NCBI GenBank assembly: GCA_949358305.1 | Contig: OX442318.1 | Location: forward strand, 6,806,501 to 6,870,500 | Origin: Strigamia acuminata | Lineage: Eukaryota > Arthropoda > Chilopoda > Geophilomorpha > Linotaeniidae | Length of the DNA stretch: 64,000 nucleotides | Direction: 5' to 3' | Shown: positions 11,278 to 23,700 of the stretch, in pieces | Layout: every line of letters begins with the position of its first letter | Position numbering within the stretch: position 1 is the first letter of the stretch | The notes under the pieces: model-generated | Seen by the model: only the letters and a program-made list of their open reading frames with translations | What the model was told of the DNA's origin: nothing | Database searches by the model: none | Position numbers and translations under genes: made by a program

Positions 11278-13227
11278 ATGAAGATCAGAAACTTACTACT
11301 TTTATTGACATTTTTGGTGGCAACTAGTGTGCTCATTTGTATTTACACAAATGATAGGTCTAGTTTTCAGACAATTATTGCCGAAACGCATAAGCAATTG
11401 GCTAATTTGAAACATTTACAAGTAAATAGACACGCGGGAAGTTGCCGATCAATATTTTCTAATCGTTTTTACGCTTTTATTTGCAGGTAAACCTCAAGCA
11501 ACATGAGCAACGTGAATTAATCACCGAAGAAAAATATTTAATCGCATTGGGATTCATTTCCAAACCTAATCTGTACAAAGAAGATGAGAAACGTGATTTT
11601 TCCCTGCCCGTTTTGGTCACTGCGGTTTCCCCCGGACAATTCCAGCAAGCGATTGAATTTGTCAAAGCTTCGCATCATTTTCTACCCGACCATCCCGTGT
11701 TGATTTATACATTGAATTTAGAACGAAATGAATTGGATATGGTAAACTATAGAAGCTTTTAACACGATATTTGACCTTTAAAGTTGCATAGTTGCAGTAA
11801 CGCAATTTTTAGACCGAAAGAATGCATTTTTAAGCAAAAAAAATGGACTATTTTGATTAAAAGTGCATTATTATGCACCCAAACGTCTCATTGTCGATTA
11901 AAAATGCACTTTTAGGAAAAAAAATCGTCTTTTTACACGACAAAATGCATTTTAAAAGCAAGAAATGAGCTAGTTAGATTAAAAATGCATTAAAATGCAT
12001 TAAAAATGCACTATTATGCATTTATGCATTTAAATCATGCATTATCGATTAAAAATGCACTTATAAGGCCTTTAAATGGCCTTATTATGCATTTAAACGA
12101 CGCATTATCGATTAAAAATGCATTTTTATGCACAAAAAATCGTTCTTTTACAAGAAAAAATGCATTTTAAAAGCAAAAAATGGGCTAGTTAGATTAAAAA
12201 TGCATTAAAAATGCATTATTATGCATTTAAATCACGCATTATCGATTAAAAATGCAGTTATAAGGCCTTTAAATGGCCCGATTATGCATTTAAACGACGC
12301 ATTATCGATTAAAAATGCATTTTTATGCGTAAAAATTGCAATTACACGCCTAAAAATTATTATTTTACATGAAAAAATGCACTTTTATGCACACAAATGG
12401 CAATTACACGCATAAAAATGACAATTATAGCCATAACAATGCACTTTTACGCACAAAAATGCACTTTTAAGGTGCACGGATGCACTATGGTGCACAAAAA
12501 TGACGCCTAAATGTAACTATTTATTTTTTCCCCAGTTAAATAAAAGTTGCAACTCGTCCACATGCATCGTCCGACGCTTCGACTTAGAATTTTACCCAAA
12601 ACACGTGAGTGACCTCTCCGTATTGGCCCACAGACCGCTAATCATCCAAGTAAGACTCGACAAAACTCCAAAAAACGAATCAAACACAACTAAAATCTCC
12701 CCAATTCACAGCACTCCTTGAACCAAATGGGCGCCATTTTGTGGCTGGACGTGACGTACCGCATCAATTCCAACAATTTATACTCGGTGGTGCAGTGCGC
12801 GAAGCAGAACGGCGTCGCGTCGTGGCCGAGCAACAAACCCACGTCGTCGCTCACACATCCGGGCATGTTCGAATTCTTCCACACGCAGCAGGAAAACTTT
12901 TACTTTCACCGCATGGTGGATCTTTCGCATATCATCATCTACAACACACCAAAGATTCACAAAGACTTGATGTTGCCGTGGGTCAAGTGCACGCTCATTG
13001 CCGAATGCATCGCGCCCATTGGTGCGCAGAGCGGCGGCTGTCGGTTCGACAAGCGGCCGCTGTACCGATACTCGGGCTGCCACCATTACGATGAGTCGGC
13101 GCTCAATGTGGCTCTTGGCGTGATGTTTCATTACGACGCTTTTCTGTATCTTGTCACGGAGAATCTGTTTCGCTCGGTCGAGCAGGAAAACGTTACAAAT
13201 TATATCGATTCTGAACATTACACTTGA
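11278..13227 (+). CDS. Type II membrane glycosyltransferase-like protein (DUF1647 family)
   Basis: Four exons, 11278-11421, 11487-11741, 12536-12649 and 12712-13227, all phase 0, encode 342 residues. A short cytosolic N-terminus and one hydrophobic anchor (about residues 4-22) predict a Golgi-type type II topology. The lumenal part has the order expected of DUF1647 proteins: a LPVLVTA strand start, a YP.HV segment, a HRPLIIQ motif and GAILWLDVTYR, where the DV after WL stands where a DxD-like metal site sits in related GT-A folds. Cysteines (SGC, GGC, VKC) suggest disulfides. Family assignment is from recalled motif order, and no substrate is known. Intron 2 (11742-12535) holds a degenerate minisatellite. 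It converges with TRMO downstream. Confidence 0.7.
11810..12500. repeat. Degenerate minisatellite in glycosyltransferase intron 2
   Basis: Imperfect repeats built around AAAAATGCATT and GATTAAAAATGCA, with a larger duplicated block of about 190 bp (compare 11985-12130 with 12190-12330). No exon is visible inside it. Confidence 0.85.
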
Positions 13228-13359
13228 TCGTGTTCGGGTGTATTTGATTTGATAATTAATATTTATTGTTTAAGTATGGATAAATCAGAATGTCGAGGTA
13301 AAAAAATGTTTTTTTAAAGTAGTGATGGAATAAATAATGATGAAAAATTTGGTGTTTTG

Positions 13360-13925
13360 GCTGTGAAATGTAGTTTTCAGCATCAAAATGTACGTTTTAG
13401 GTGCAGAACTGCACGTTTTAGATGTAAACAGTTCTTTTTAGCTGAAAAGATGTTAAAACTTTTGTTTTTACGTGTAAAACTGCCCATTTTAGGTGTAAAA
13501 CTGCCCATTTTAGGTGTAAAACTGCCCATTTTAGGTGTAAAACTGCCCATTTTAGGTGTAAAACTGCCCATTTTAGGTGTAAAACTGCCCATTTTAGGTG
13601 TAAAACTGCCCATTTTAGGTTTAAAACTGCCCATTTTAGGTGTAAAACTGCTCTTTTTAAGTGCAAAATGATCTTTTTAGGTGTTTAAACCTCCATTTTT
13701 AGATGAAAACTATCGTTTTTATGTGCAGAACTGCCCATTTCAGGTGCAAATTGGCTCAAAAATCACTATAAAGGTGTTCAAACTTCTATTTTTAGGTGAA
13801 AACAGTCGTTTTTGCGTGTAAACTGACCATTATTAGGTGCAAAATTGCTCGTTTTAGATGCAAATGCCCACTTCATGTGAAAAACTGCACATTTTAGGAG
13901 TAAAACTTGTCCTTTTCAGTTGATG
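13360..13925. repeat. Minisatellite between convergent glycosyltransferase and TRMO genes
   Basis: The core at 13470-13650 has about nine nearly identical 20-bp units (AAACTGCCCATTTTAGGTGT). Decayed units flank both sides. The core is open in several frames on both strands, which is a by-product of the repeat. Confidence 0.95.
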
Positions 13926-13958
13926 GAACCTGGGAATTGATTGTCAACGCTTGAAATT

Positions 13959-14895
13959 TCACGTTAAAATAGAATCTTTATTTTCTTGATCACCATTTTT
14001 CGCTTTTAAAACCTCTACAATTTTTTCGTCGTCGTCGAACCAACACGTGACATGAATTCCATCAACAGTCAAATAATAAAGTCTATCTTGACAACTCTCA
14101 CGGCGATACACCGACCGTGGATCCGCCGCTAACAACGTCGCAATTGTCGATTCCACCTCGGAAAAACTCGTCAAATACTTCGAACTTCTTCTGGACGAAA
14201 CCAACAACTCAAGTTGACCATACGCGGAAGGTGTAAATCGAACTTTCAATTCATTGCCGATTGCAGTGTTCGATATCCACTCAGGCACGACAACTTCGCA
14301 CGACGAATTGTCGCCTTCGAGTCTACTAGTCACTGCGTCGTAACTCGGAATGTATGGTTTTACGTCCAGCACTGGAGTTCCATCCAATAAATCGATGTTA
14401 GATAAATGCACAGTCGCACCTTCGATTTTATCCACTTTGGCCAGCGTCAGTCCAATGGGATTAGGTCTGTGTGGAGAGCGAGTGGAGAACACGCCAACCC
14501 GAGCCCCATTTAACCGCGGTGGACTAACTTTGGATTTTTCGCAATGAAACGGCGAATTTTTGTGAAATATGAATATCAACCTGGAGATTTATAAAAAGGA
14601 TTAATGGTTATCGATGTTTAATTAATCTATCGTTGTACCAAACGTGCGAAAAGTCTTTTAAAGCGTCCAATGAATGCTCAGGATTAGTGAAAACTGATTT
14701 TGATATGGTCAGACTCCCGCGACAAGACCCGCAAATTGTCGGTTGACGAGGAGTCCCATTCTTCGTTTTAAACCACGAGTTCATAAACCCAATAGGTTTA
14801 AAAACAACTAAAATAAAATAAAATAAAAATTCAATATCATTTAAAACATATCAATATCAAAATATCTTACATTCCCCTTCCGATTTCGACGCCAT
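13959..14895 (-). CDS. TRMO: tRNA (adenine37-N6)-methyltransferase
   Basis: Three exons in transcription order, 14895-14871, 14807-14639 and 14580-13959, give 271 residues. The TRMO/YaeB family uses S-adenosylmethionine to N6-methylate t6A37 in the anticodon loop of certain tRNAs. Family marks are KNGTPRQP, FSHVW at the exon 2/3 border, PPRLNGARVGVFSTR (residues 85-99) followed by SPHRPNPIGLT, and GTPVLDVKPYIPSYD, the conserved beta-barrel core. The C-terminal half is more variable, as usual in the family. The frame is continuous only with these splice sites, and the phases (1 and 2) match. The length is shorter than the mammalian protein, mostly in the N-terminal extension. It is divergent from LARP6 with 247 bp between start codons. 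Confidence 0.93.
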
Positions 14896-15142
14896 GTTTG
14901 TTGTTTAAATCTACCAAAACCCCGCCATGTTGAAATAACAGCTCCGCACCAAACTTTTTTTTAAAAAAATTTAAAAAAATATATAAATTAAAAACTTAAA
15001 AAAAATCAAACCATTTATTAAAACACAAATAACAAAATTTCAATTCCAATTTTTAAAAAAAAATCAACCGCGGGACCACATTCTTTGCACCATTTCCGGC
15101 TTCCATGACCCAACCGCGCCACACCAAATCCAAACCCGAAAA
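14896..15142. promoter_or_regulatory. Bidirectional promoter region TRMO / LARP6
   Basis: Only 247 bp lie between the divergent start codons. The middle is a very AT-rich tract (about 14955-15063), and no TATA consensus is placed convincingly for either gene. Confidence 0.5.
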
Positions 15143-16219
15143 ATGGAGACTCTCGAGCCCTCAACGGTCTTCCCGAAATTCAACGTGGACGCCAAACCCT
15201 TCGAAATGTACATACCATCCCCCCAATACCTCGAACCAACCAGCAGCGAGTCCTCGGACAGCAGCATCAGCGAACTAGCCGACAAACTCTATCTAGACCC
15301 CCTCGACGACCCCACCGACATCGACACCGTGTTCGTCCCCCCAGACCCCGACCTTCGCGACCGCATCGTCAAACAAGTCGAGTACTACTTCTCCGACATC
15401 AACCTCACCAAGGACGCCTTCCTCCTCAAGCACATCAAGCGCAACAAGGAAGGCTGCGTGAGCATCAAACTCATCTCTTCATTCAAAAAGCTCAAATTTC
15501 TCACCAGGGACTGGAAAGTGGTCGCGCACAGTGTCCAATCGTCCGACAAACTCATCGTCAACATATCGGGCACCAAAGTCGGCCGTCGCGACCCCCTGCC
15601 GTCGCCCGACGACACCATGCCGTCGCGAACCGTCATCGCCATGAATTTGCCATCGGACAACCCGACCGTCGAAAGCATTTACGGACTTTTCTCCAAGTGC
15701 GGGGGGATCGCCCTCACGCGCATCCTGCGTCCAGGGACCCCCGTGCCGGCCGATATTAAACAATACGTGAATAAACATCCGGGGATCGGCACTTGTGTGT
15801 GCGCCGTGATCGAATTCGCGTCGGTGGAAGGCGCCGGCAAAGCGGTGGCGGAAATGGGCGGGAAAAACAACGATTGGAGGTCGATGCACGTGGTGGAGAT
15901 GGTCAAGGGGGTGCGGAAGGTGGTGGGGGTGAAGAAGGAGTCGCTGGAGACGGAGGAAGGGAAGAAGGAAGAGGAGAAGAAGAAGAAACGGAATAATAAT
16001 AAGAAGAAGAGTCCGAAGAGCGAGGGAGCGGTGGATTTGAGTGGGGCTGGGGACGGAAGCCCGTGGGTACATCGCAGAAGATTGGCGGTTAATGCGGCCA
16101 GTGGGATGAATTGTGGCAAGACGTTGCTTCCGGAAGGGGTTATTCGACTTCCGAAGGGACCTGATGGCACGAATGGGTTCCATCGGAGTGAGGTTCCGTC
16201 AATTTTGGTCGTTGGATGA
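15143..16219 (+). CDS. LARP6: La-related protein 6
   Basis: One uninterrupted 358-residue frame, strikingly GC- and codon-biased compared with its AT-rich surroundings. LARP6 binds structured RNAs (for example the 5' stem-loop of collagen mRNAs in vertebrates). Domain order: an acidic Ser/Asp-rich N-terminus; a La motif at about 72-150 (IVKQVEYYFSDINLTKDAFL); an RRM-like module at about 158-265 (TVIAMNLPSDNP); a Lys/Glu-rich basic stretch at about 280-305; and a SUZ-C box at about 332-345 (LPKGPDGTNGF), which is diagnostic for LARP6 among La proteins. Start: the first in-frame ATG, 247 bp from TRMO. Lack of introns is unusual next to its intron-rich neighbours and could reflect an old retrocopy, but the domain set is complete. 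Confidence 0.93.
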   Translation: METLEPSTVFPKFNVDAKPFEMYIPSPQYLEPTSSESSDSSISELADKLYLDPLDDPTDIDTVFVPPDPDLRDRIVKQVEYYFSDINLTKDAFLLKHIKRNKEGCVSIKLISSFKKLKFLTRDWKVVAHSVQSSDKLIVNISGTKVGRRDPLPSPDDTMPSRTVIAMNLPSDNPTVESIYGLFSKCGGIALTRILRPGTPVPADIKQYVNKHPGIGTCVCAVIEFASVEGAGKAVAEMGGKNNDWRSMHVVEMVKGVRKVVGVKKESLETEEGKKEEEKKKKRNNNKKKSPKSEGAVDLSGAGDGSPWVHRRRLAVNAASGMNCGKTLLPEGVIRLPKGPDGTNGFHRSEVPSILVVG

Positions 16220-16922
16220 TTTTTTTTTGTTTTTTTTGGTTTATTTCATTTTTTTTTGTTATTTATTATTAATTAGTTGTTAAATTGTAATATTTTCTTT
16301 CAATTGTGTAATTATGGTTGTGTTGTGATGATTTATCATGTGCCAACGTTTGGTTCTGTATTAAAAGTTTGTTTACATTTGAGTGGTTTTGTTTATTTGG
16401 GGAATTTCAATGAAATAAACGGTTTTTAGGGTGGGAATAGTGGATGGTGAGATCGAGATTCCGTAGGGAGTTTGGGTAAGAGGAAAAGATGGTGGTTCGC
16501 GACGACGTTTTGGGTTTGTTTGGTTAAGGATGGGTTGATTTTTGGATGTTTTTAAATATATTTTAGTCGGTTAAAGCGTTGAAATAAATTATTTAATCGA
16601 GGTGTTTGGTTATTTATTTGGTTATTTACTTTTTTTTTTTTAAATTTCGTTTTGGATCTGCTATTGCGTATCAAATTTTGAAAACAACACATAGCAATGG
16701 CCGTTCGGGATATTTTCGAGTTGACTGAAGTGTAAGTTTTCTCTCGTTAGATCGAGTAAACGTCATCAAAACAGTGTCACATTTTGTAATCAATACTCGC
16801 AGTAGTCCGTATCCATTTTAAACTAAAATTTATTTTATTTCCACAGATGAAGGTCACATTTTTATGACAAAACATAAAAAAATCAAAAAAACAAAAACTC
16901 GTCAGACCAACATGAACGAACG
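16220..16922. other. LARP6 3' UTR and PIK3C2 5' leader
   Basis: A T-rich 3' UTR follows LARP6, with ATTAAA near 16360. A possible 5' leader exon of the kinase ends at about 16731 with a GTAAGT donor, and a splice acceptor lies at 16841-16846. An ATG near 16697 opens a frame that meets TGA immediately after this splice, so it would be a short upstream ORF. Confidence 0.5.
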
Positions 16923-19900
16923 ATGATGGAGAACGGCATGGAATCAAGAAATTCGACCGAATCGCAATCATTTCTCGAAGATCTAGAAAAAGCCAAAGCA
17001 CTTAGTCTCGAAAGCCTCGAATTAGATCGACTCAAACGCGAAAAATATTTGGGCGCAATACCCAAAAACACCGTCACAGTAAATTCAAAAAAAATCCAAA
17101 AAAAATCCAAAAAATCAACTAAAACCACTTCCAATCCTTCCAGTTTCTGAATTCATCTCGAAACAACGCACGCCCACGTCCAGGAACGAGCAAACTCGTC
17201 CCACCGCCACTCCTAGACCGAAAAAGCAGCTCCGAATCGGCGGATTTGATCAACTTCTCGCCAATCGAGAAGAAACAAACGGAAGAAAACTTCCTAAAGG
17301 ACGTAGAATTAGATTTTTTTGTAACCGATTTTAAGCCCACTTTTCCGGGGAGTGTAGCTTCATGGCCGTCATCACCTCAGGTGCCCATCAAAGTGCCTTT
17401 GGTCGCGTCACAGTCGCAGATTTTGAATTTAATCGAAGATGCGGCGCCAGTGGTGCCGCCAAAAGAGTTCGCAGCTGGCGCCAGGTGTGTTACAACTCCT
17501 TCGACGCCCACGAGTGACGTTTTTAAATGTGTAGTGAAAAAACGGAATAGTAATTTAATCGATTTGAGTGCTGATTTAGTGGATTTGACGGGCGATGGCG
17601 TTGGCTGCGTGGATGTTTTGACAGCTTTTGATCCTCTTTTGAGTGCCCTCGATGAGAAATCGGTGAAAAGCAACACCGACGCTGCCTTTGACGATGATTT
17701 TGATCCGTCGACCATGTTGCCCGACGAGGAGCAACCGCCGGCATTGCCGCCAAGGTGTCCGAAAGAGATCAAGAGTGATACGGTGGTTCCGTTGAGAGCA
17801 AAGACCAGCTCTGTTGGTTCGCGGTCGCAACGTGTAAGTGGGTTGTGCGGGTTTTTGCTGAATTGGTTTTGATTTTTTGATTTTATTATTTTTTGATTGA
17901 TTTTTGATTGATTTTTGATTGATTTTTTGATTTTTTGATTGATTTTTGATTTTTTGATCGATTTTTTGATGTTTTGATCGATTTTTGATTGATTTTTTGA
18001 TTGATTTTTGATGTTTTAATTGATTTTTTGATGTTTTGATCGATTTTTTGATGTTTTGATCGATTTTTTGATGTTTTGATTGATTTTTTGATGTTTTGAT
18101 TGATTTTTTGATGTTTTGATTGATTTTTTGATGTTTTGATTGATGTTTTGATGTTTTGATTGATTTTTTGATTGATTTTTCTTTTTTTTTTGTAGTTTGC
18201 ACAATTTGTTGATATGCACATTGTTAGACCGGCACATTGGGCCGCGAAAGCGAAGCAGAATTACGAAAATATTACTGTGATAAAAAAGCAATGCGATCCG
18301 ACGTCGGAGTTGGAAGCGTTCGCTAATATGGTGAATACGTAAGTGGTTTTTTTGTTTATCATTACTCCGTACAATATATGTAGAAGAGATTTTTATTTTT
18401 ATTCTTTGGTTTAAAATTGTATTATTTTGAATCTAACTGCAATTTTTCAGCTTAAGTTTCATTTTTCTGTGTTAAAATTGCTATTTTGTGCATATTTCTG
18501 GTCTAACATTGCATTATTCTGCCTAAAACGTTAGTTTTTGATAATTTACATGCATTTTACCAAGTAAAATTACATTTTTGAGCTTAAAAATTACCATTTT
18601 ATGCACAAAAATGCATACTTTTGATCTCAAATTGCATTTTTGATTGTTTACATGCTTTTTTTTATGTCAAATTAAATTTTTATGTTTAAAAATTGCTATT
18701 TTATGCATAAAGATGCATAGTTTTGGTCTAAAATTGCCTTTTTATGCACAAAAATGCATACTTTTGATCTCAAATTGCATTTTTGATAGTTTACAAGCTT
18801 TTTTTATGTAAAATTAAATTTTTATGTTTAAAAAATGCACAGTTTTGGTCTAAAATTGCACTATTCTGCCTAAAAAAATTGCCAAAAGTGCCAACAACTC
18901 GGTTAAAATCACTAAATTACTTCATTTTTCAAGGTTACGGCGTGAATTCACGCACGATGATTTCCACACAAACCTCGGCTTAGTTTTAAGTCCAACTTTA
19001 GAAAGTCAACGCGAAGAGACGATGAGTGTTAAATTGCTTATCAGTTCCGCTTATTCGGATAAACCGATTCTCTTCACCTGCGACGGTAAAAATAAAAAAT
19101 AAAAATAAAAAAAATAAAAATTTCTATTTAAAAATGTATAATTTATATTTTTCTAGTCACGACGTGCGTCGAACACGTCATCAGCCACGTCGTTTGTACG
19201 ATGTTCGACGAAGACGGCGGTGACGTGACGTTTGACGAATACGTGCTCAAAGTTCACGGATTAGCCGAATATTTTTCACGCGATTCGGCGTTAGTCGATT
19301 ACGAATACATCCACCGGTGTCAGAAATACGACCAGGACGTGCGTTTGACGCTCGTGCACACGTCCGAGTTGGACAGACCGTTGGCCCGAACGGTCAATTA
19401 AATTTTAAATTAAATTAAATTAAACTCATTTATAACTATAATCATTTCGTTCAGGTGTACGACGATAAAAGCGACGCCGAGCTTTCCGCGGACGAACTCG
19501 CCAAAAGCGCGGCGGGACTTCCGGTCACGCGTGAAACGCTGACGATTTTGTTGGAAACTTTCGAAAGCGAAGTGGAAAAAATGCGCGAGCAAGCCCTCAA
19601 GTCGAATTCGGGTTTGATCCAGCCGAAAGGCGTCATCCAAGCCGTGAAAGCGATTTGCGCCATTTTGTCGCAGGTGGAAATAGGCGAGGTCACTTCGGCC
19701 GTCGAATCGCTGTCGCAAGTCTGCTCGAGCTTCATTTACGCTGAGGAAACCAACGTTGCCGATACGGGATCGTCCTTCACCGTCGTGCAACTCACCAGAC
19801 AAATGTTTGTCAGTCGTGGCGCAATAAGGCAATTCTGTGCCTGAGATAACTATTCAAATTTAACACCAAATAAACGGATTTTAAAAAGAAAATATGCATT

Positions 19901-20752
19901 TTTTGCACTTTTACGTGCATTAATGCACTTTTACATGCTTTTAATGCACTTTTACATGCATTTAATGCACTTTTACATGCATTTAATGCATTTTTACATG
20001 CATTAATGCATTTTTAGATGCTTAAATGCTCTTATACCAGTAAAAAATCTATTTTGATGTGCATTTTTTGCACTTTTACATGCATTAATGCGCTTTTACA
20101 TGCATTTAATGCACTTTTACATATATTAATGTGCTTTTACATGCATTAATGCGCTTTTATATGCATTTAATACACTTTTACATATATTAATGTGCTTTTA
20201 CATGCATTAATGCGCTTTTACATATATTAATGTGCTTTTACATGCATTAATGCGCTTTTACATGCATTAATGCGGTTTTACATGCTTTTAATGCGCTTTT
20301 ACATGCTTTTAATGCACTTTTACATGCATTTAATGCATTTTTACATGCTTAAATGCTCTTATGCGAGTAAAAAAATCTATTTTGATGTGCATTTTTTGCA
20401 CTTTTACATGCAATAATGCAGATTTTTTAGACATGAACATGCAGAATGTGTGTGTTTTAGGCCGGGATTCCAATAATTTGCGTGTATTTAGTGTTCTCAG
20501 TTGCTTTTTCCTTGTTCTGTCACTTTTTGTTTGGAAAATTCCGTAAAACTTAAAATAAAATGAAATTTTGTGGAATTTTTTAGGTCCACAAATACTAAAC
20601 TGGATCTTGTGGAAGAGGCGCTTCATGATTTGAATTTTGCCATCAGAGACCTTTTATCACTGTTTTGTCGCTCGTTTCGAGTCGATTTTGATGTTTTTGA
20701 TAAATCGGTGCCAACAAAGTCACAAGAAGGTGCGAAATATTTATTTTTTTAT

Positions 20753-20788
<36 letters not shown>

Positions 20789-23700
20789 TTTGGTGTAGAT
20801 CCTCGTGATATTTCATCGTTGATGGATTCGTTGATCGTTGACATTGCCGCAGTTCACCGCATTGATCTGCGGTGGTCGTCTAGTTACGATCAGTTTGTTA
20901 TCACGTGCGATGTTTATTACGGTTCCCATTTGGTCGTTGGTGGCACCGAAACGAAAGCGGTTTCAGTTTCGACCAATTTTTACGAGTTGTTGATATTCAA
21001 TCAATGGTACAAATGAAGGAAATGTCTTTATTTTTATTTTTGTTTTTTGTTTTATTGATTGATTTGGATTTTTTGCAGGTTGCAGTTGGATTTGATGTTG
21101 TGCGCTTTAGCTAGAGAATCACGACTCGTGTTTACTTTACACGGCATTAAGTTTTTGCCGGTAGACTCGAAGAATCCGGATGGAAATTCAGTCACGCGCA
21201 CTGTTCTCGGGTGGTCTTCTCTGCAACTTTTCCACTTCAATGAGTCAGTTTAGCCGATGAAAGTTGTTATTTTTATGCATAAAAATGAGATTTTAGACGA
21301 AAAAATGCAATTATATATGAAGAAATGCAGCTTTAGAAAAAAAAATGCAATTGTAGACACAAAAAATGCAATTTTAGACCCAAAAATGCAATTTTACACC
21401 CATAAAATGCAATTTTAGATCCATAAAATAAAATTTTAGACCCATAAAATGCAATTTTAGACCCATAAATATAATTTTAGACTCATAAAATGCAATTTTA
21501 GACTCAAAAAATGCAATTTTAGGAGTAAAAATGCAATATAAGACGCTAAAATGCAGTTTTAGATTTAAAAAATGCAATTTTAGATTCAAAAAATGCAATT
21601 TTAACTCAAAAAATGCAACTTTAGACCAACAAAATGCAATTTTAGACCAACAAAATGTAATTTTAGGAGTAAAAATGCAATATAAGACGCTAAAATGCAA
21701 TTTTAGATGGGTTAAATGCAATTTTTGGCGCAAAAATCATTTTTAAGGCAGAAAAATAGAGCTTAATAAGTGAGAAATGTAGTTTGATTGCACCGTTTTA
21801 AATTATTTTTCTAGTATTATTCGGCAAGGAAATTTCCTGCTCGGTTTGTGGCCTGAAGAACTGGACAAGACGATCAGTCCCGCAGCTCAGAATCTGGATC
21901 CGCACTGCCCCATCATCGAAATCAAACTGCCCGAATTCGAATGTCAGATTTCATTTCCATCTGTCACCAACACAAACCCGTAGTACACAATTAGAGAAAG
22001 CACAATTATTTATCCTTAATTCCGTTTCTCTTTCAGTCGCTGTTTAAATTTCCAGCATTTGGATGAAGCGACCCAGCACCAACTGCTCGAACTGATCAAT
22101 CGTCCATCTTGGGTGAACTGCACCGAAGAAGACGAGGAATTTTTGTGGGAACGTCGTCACGCCTTGTACGACATTCCCGCAGCGCTGCCACGTGTCATTT
22201 TAGCGGCTCATTCGTGGAACTGGTCTTCACTGTCTGATATTTATTCCATGTTAAAAGAATGGAAACCCATGAATCCGATCGATGCTTTGGGTTTGCTTTT
22301 ACCATGGTACGAAATATTCACTCAATTTTGAGGTCAAATGGGCTGTTTTAGACAAAGAAATATGCTTTTTTAGCCGTTAATTTAATTTTAGACAATCAAA
22401 TCCGCATTTTCTTACATTAAAAAATGCAATTTTAGACCTAAAATGCAGTTTTTAACAGAATATTGCAATTTTAGACCCAAAAATGCAGTGTTAAAATAGA
22501 ATATTGCAATTTTAAAACAGAATATTGCAATTTTAAAACAGAATATTGCAGTTTTAAAATAGAATATTGCAATTTTAAAACAGAATATTGCTATTTTAAA
22601 ACAGAATATTGCAATTTTAGACCTAAAATTGGACTAAAAGTTTAGTTTATATCCCGAAGAATGGAATTTTAGATCTAAAAATGCAGTTCTAAAACAAAAT
22701 GCAATTTTAGACCAAAAAGGCAGTTAGAAAACGGAATAATGTAATTTTAGACCCAAAAATACAGTTTTGATACAGAATAATGCAATTTTAGACCAAAAAA
22801 TGCAGTTTTAAAACAGACCAATGCAATTTTAGACCTAAAATTGGACTAAAATATTAGTTGTTACACCGAATAATGCAATTTTAGACCCAAATAATGCTCT
22901 AAAAATTATTTTTTAGTTTTCCCGACGTCAACGTGCGCAGGGTAGCCATCAGTTGGGTCAAGGAACTCGGCAGTGACGAACTGTGCGACTTTTTACCCCA
23001 ATTGGTCCAAGCAGTCAAATTCGACACATGGCACAATTCAGCGACCGCCACGTTCCTCCTGGAGCGCTCGTTGACCAGCATTCGAGTCGCGCATCACCTG
23101 CACTGGCTTTTAAAACAAAATCTAGACGACCCTTTGAGCGGCCCGCGAATCCAACTCGTCCTCAACGCGCTCCTATCCATCTCCGGCCGAGCCATGCGCG
23201 CCCGATTCGAGGGCCAGGAAGACCTGATGAAAGATTTAAGCCTCGTCGCCGAGAAAATCAAAGGAATCAAAGATTCCTTACGACTAGTAAGTCCCCACGA
23301 CTCTCCACTGTCAATCATTTAAATTTATTCTGCAATTTCAGACGACTTTACTGCACGAAATGGAAAGCGTGCATTATTCGATCGACAACAAACACACGAG
23401 TTTGCCACTCAGTCCCAGCCTGGAGGTGGTGGGCGTCGAGGTGAAACTGTGCTCGTACTTCACGTCCAACACGTTGCCGCTCAAAGTGAGTTTCCGGAGC
23501 GCGGAACAGGGCGCGCAGCCGATCGAAGTGATCTTCAAGGTCGGCGACGATTTGCGCCAAGACATGTTGACGCTGCAGTTGATCCGCATCATGGACAAAC
23601 TGTGGCTCAAGGAAGGACTCGATTTGCGCATCGTCACGTTCGCGTGCGTCGCGACGGGCATCAGGAAGGGCATCGTCGAGATGGTCACCGAGTCGGAGAC

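Noticed and set aside
15479-16183. Minus-strand frames of 163-234 residues opposite LARP6
   Set aside because: Antisense shadow of a GC-rich coding exon; the plus strand carries the conserved La motif, RRM and SUZ-C box.
16694-16731. ATG upstream of PIK3C2 as the kinase start
   Set aside because: After splicing to the next acceptor the frame stops at once; the ATG at 16923 runs in phase into the conserved protein.
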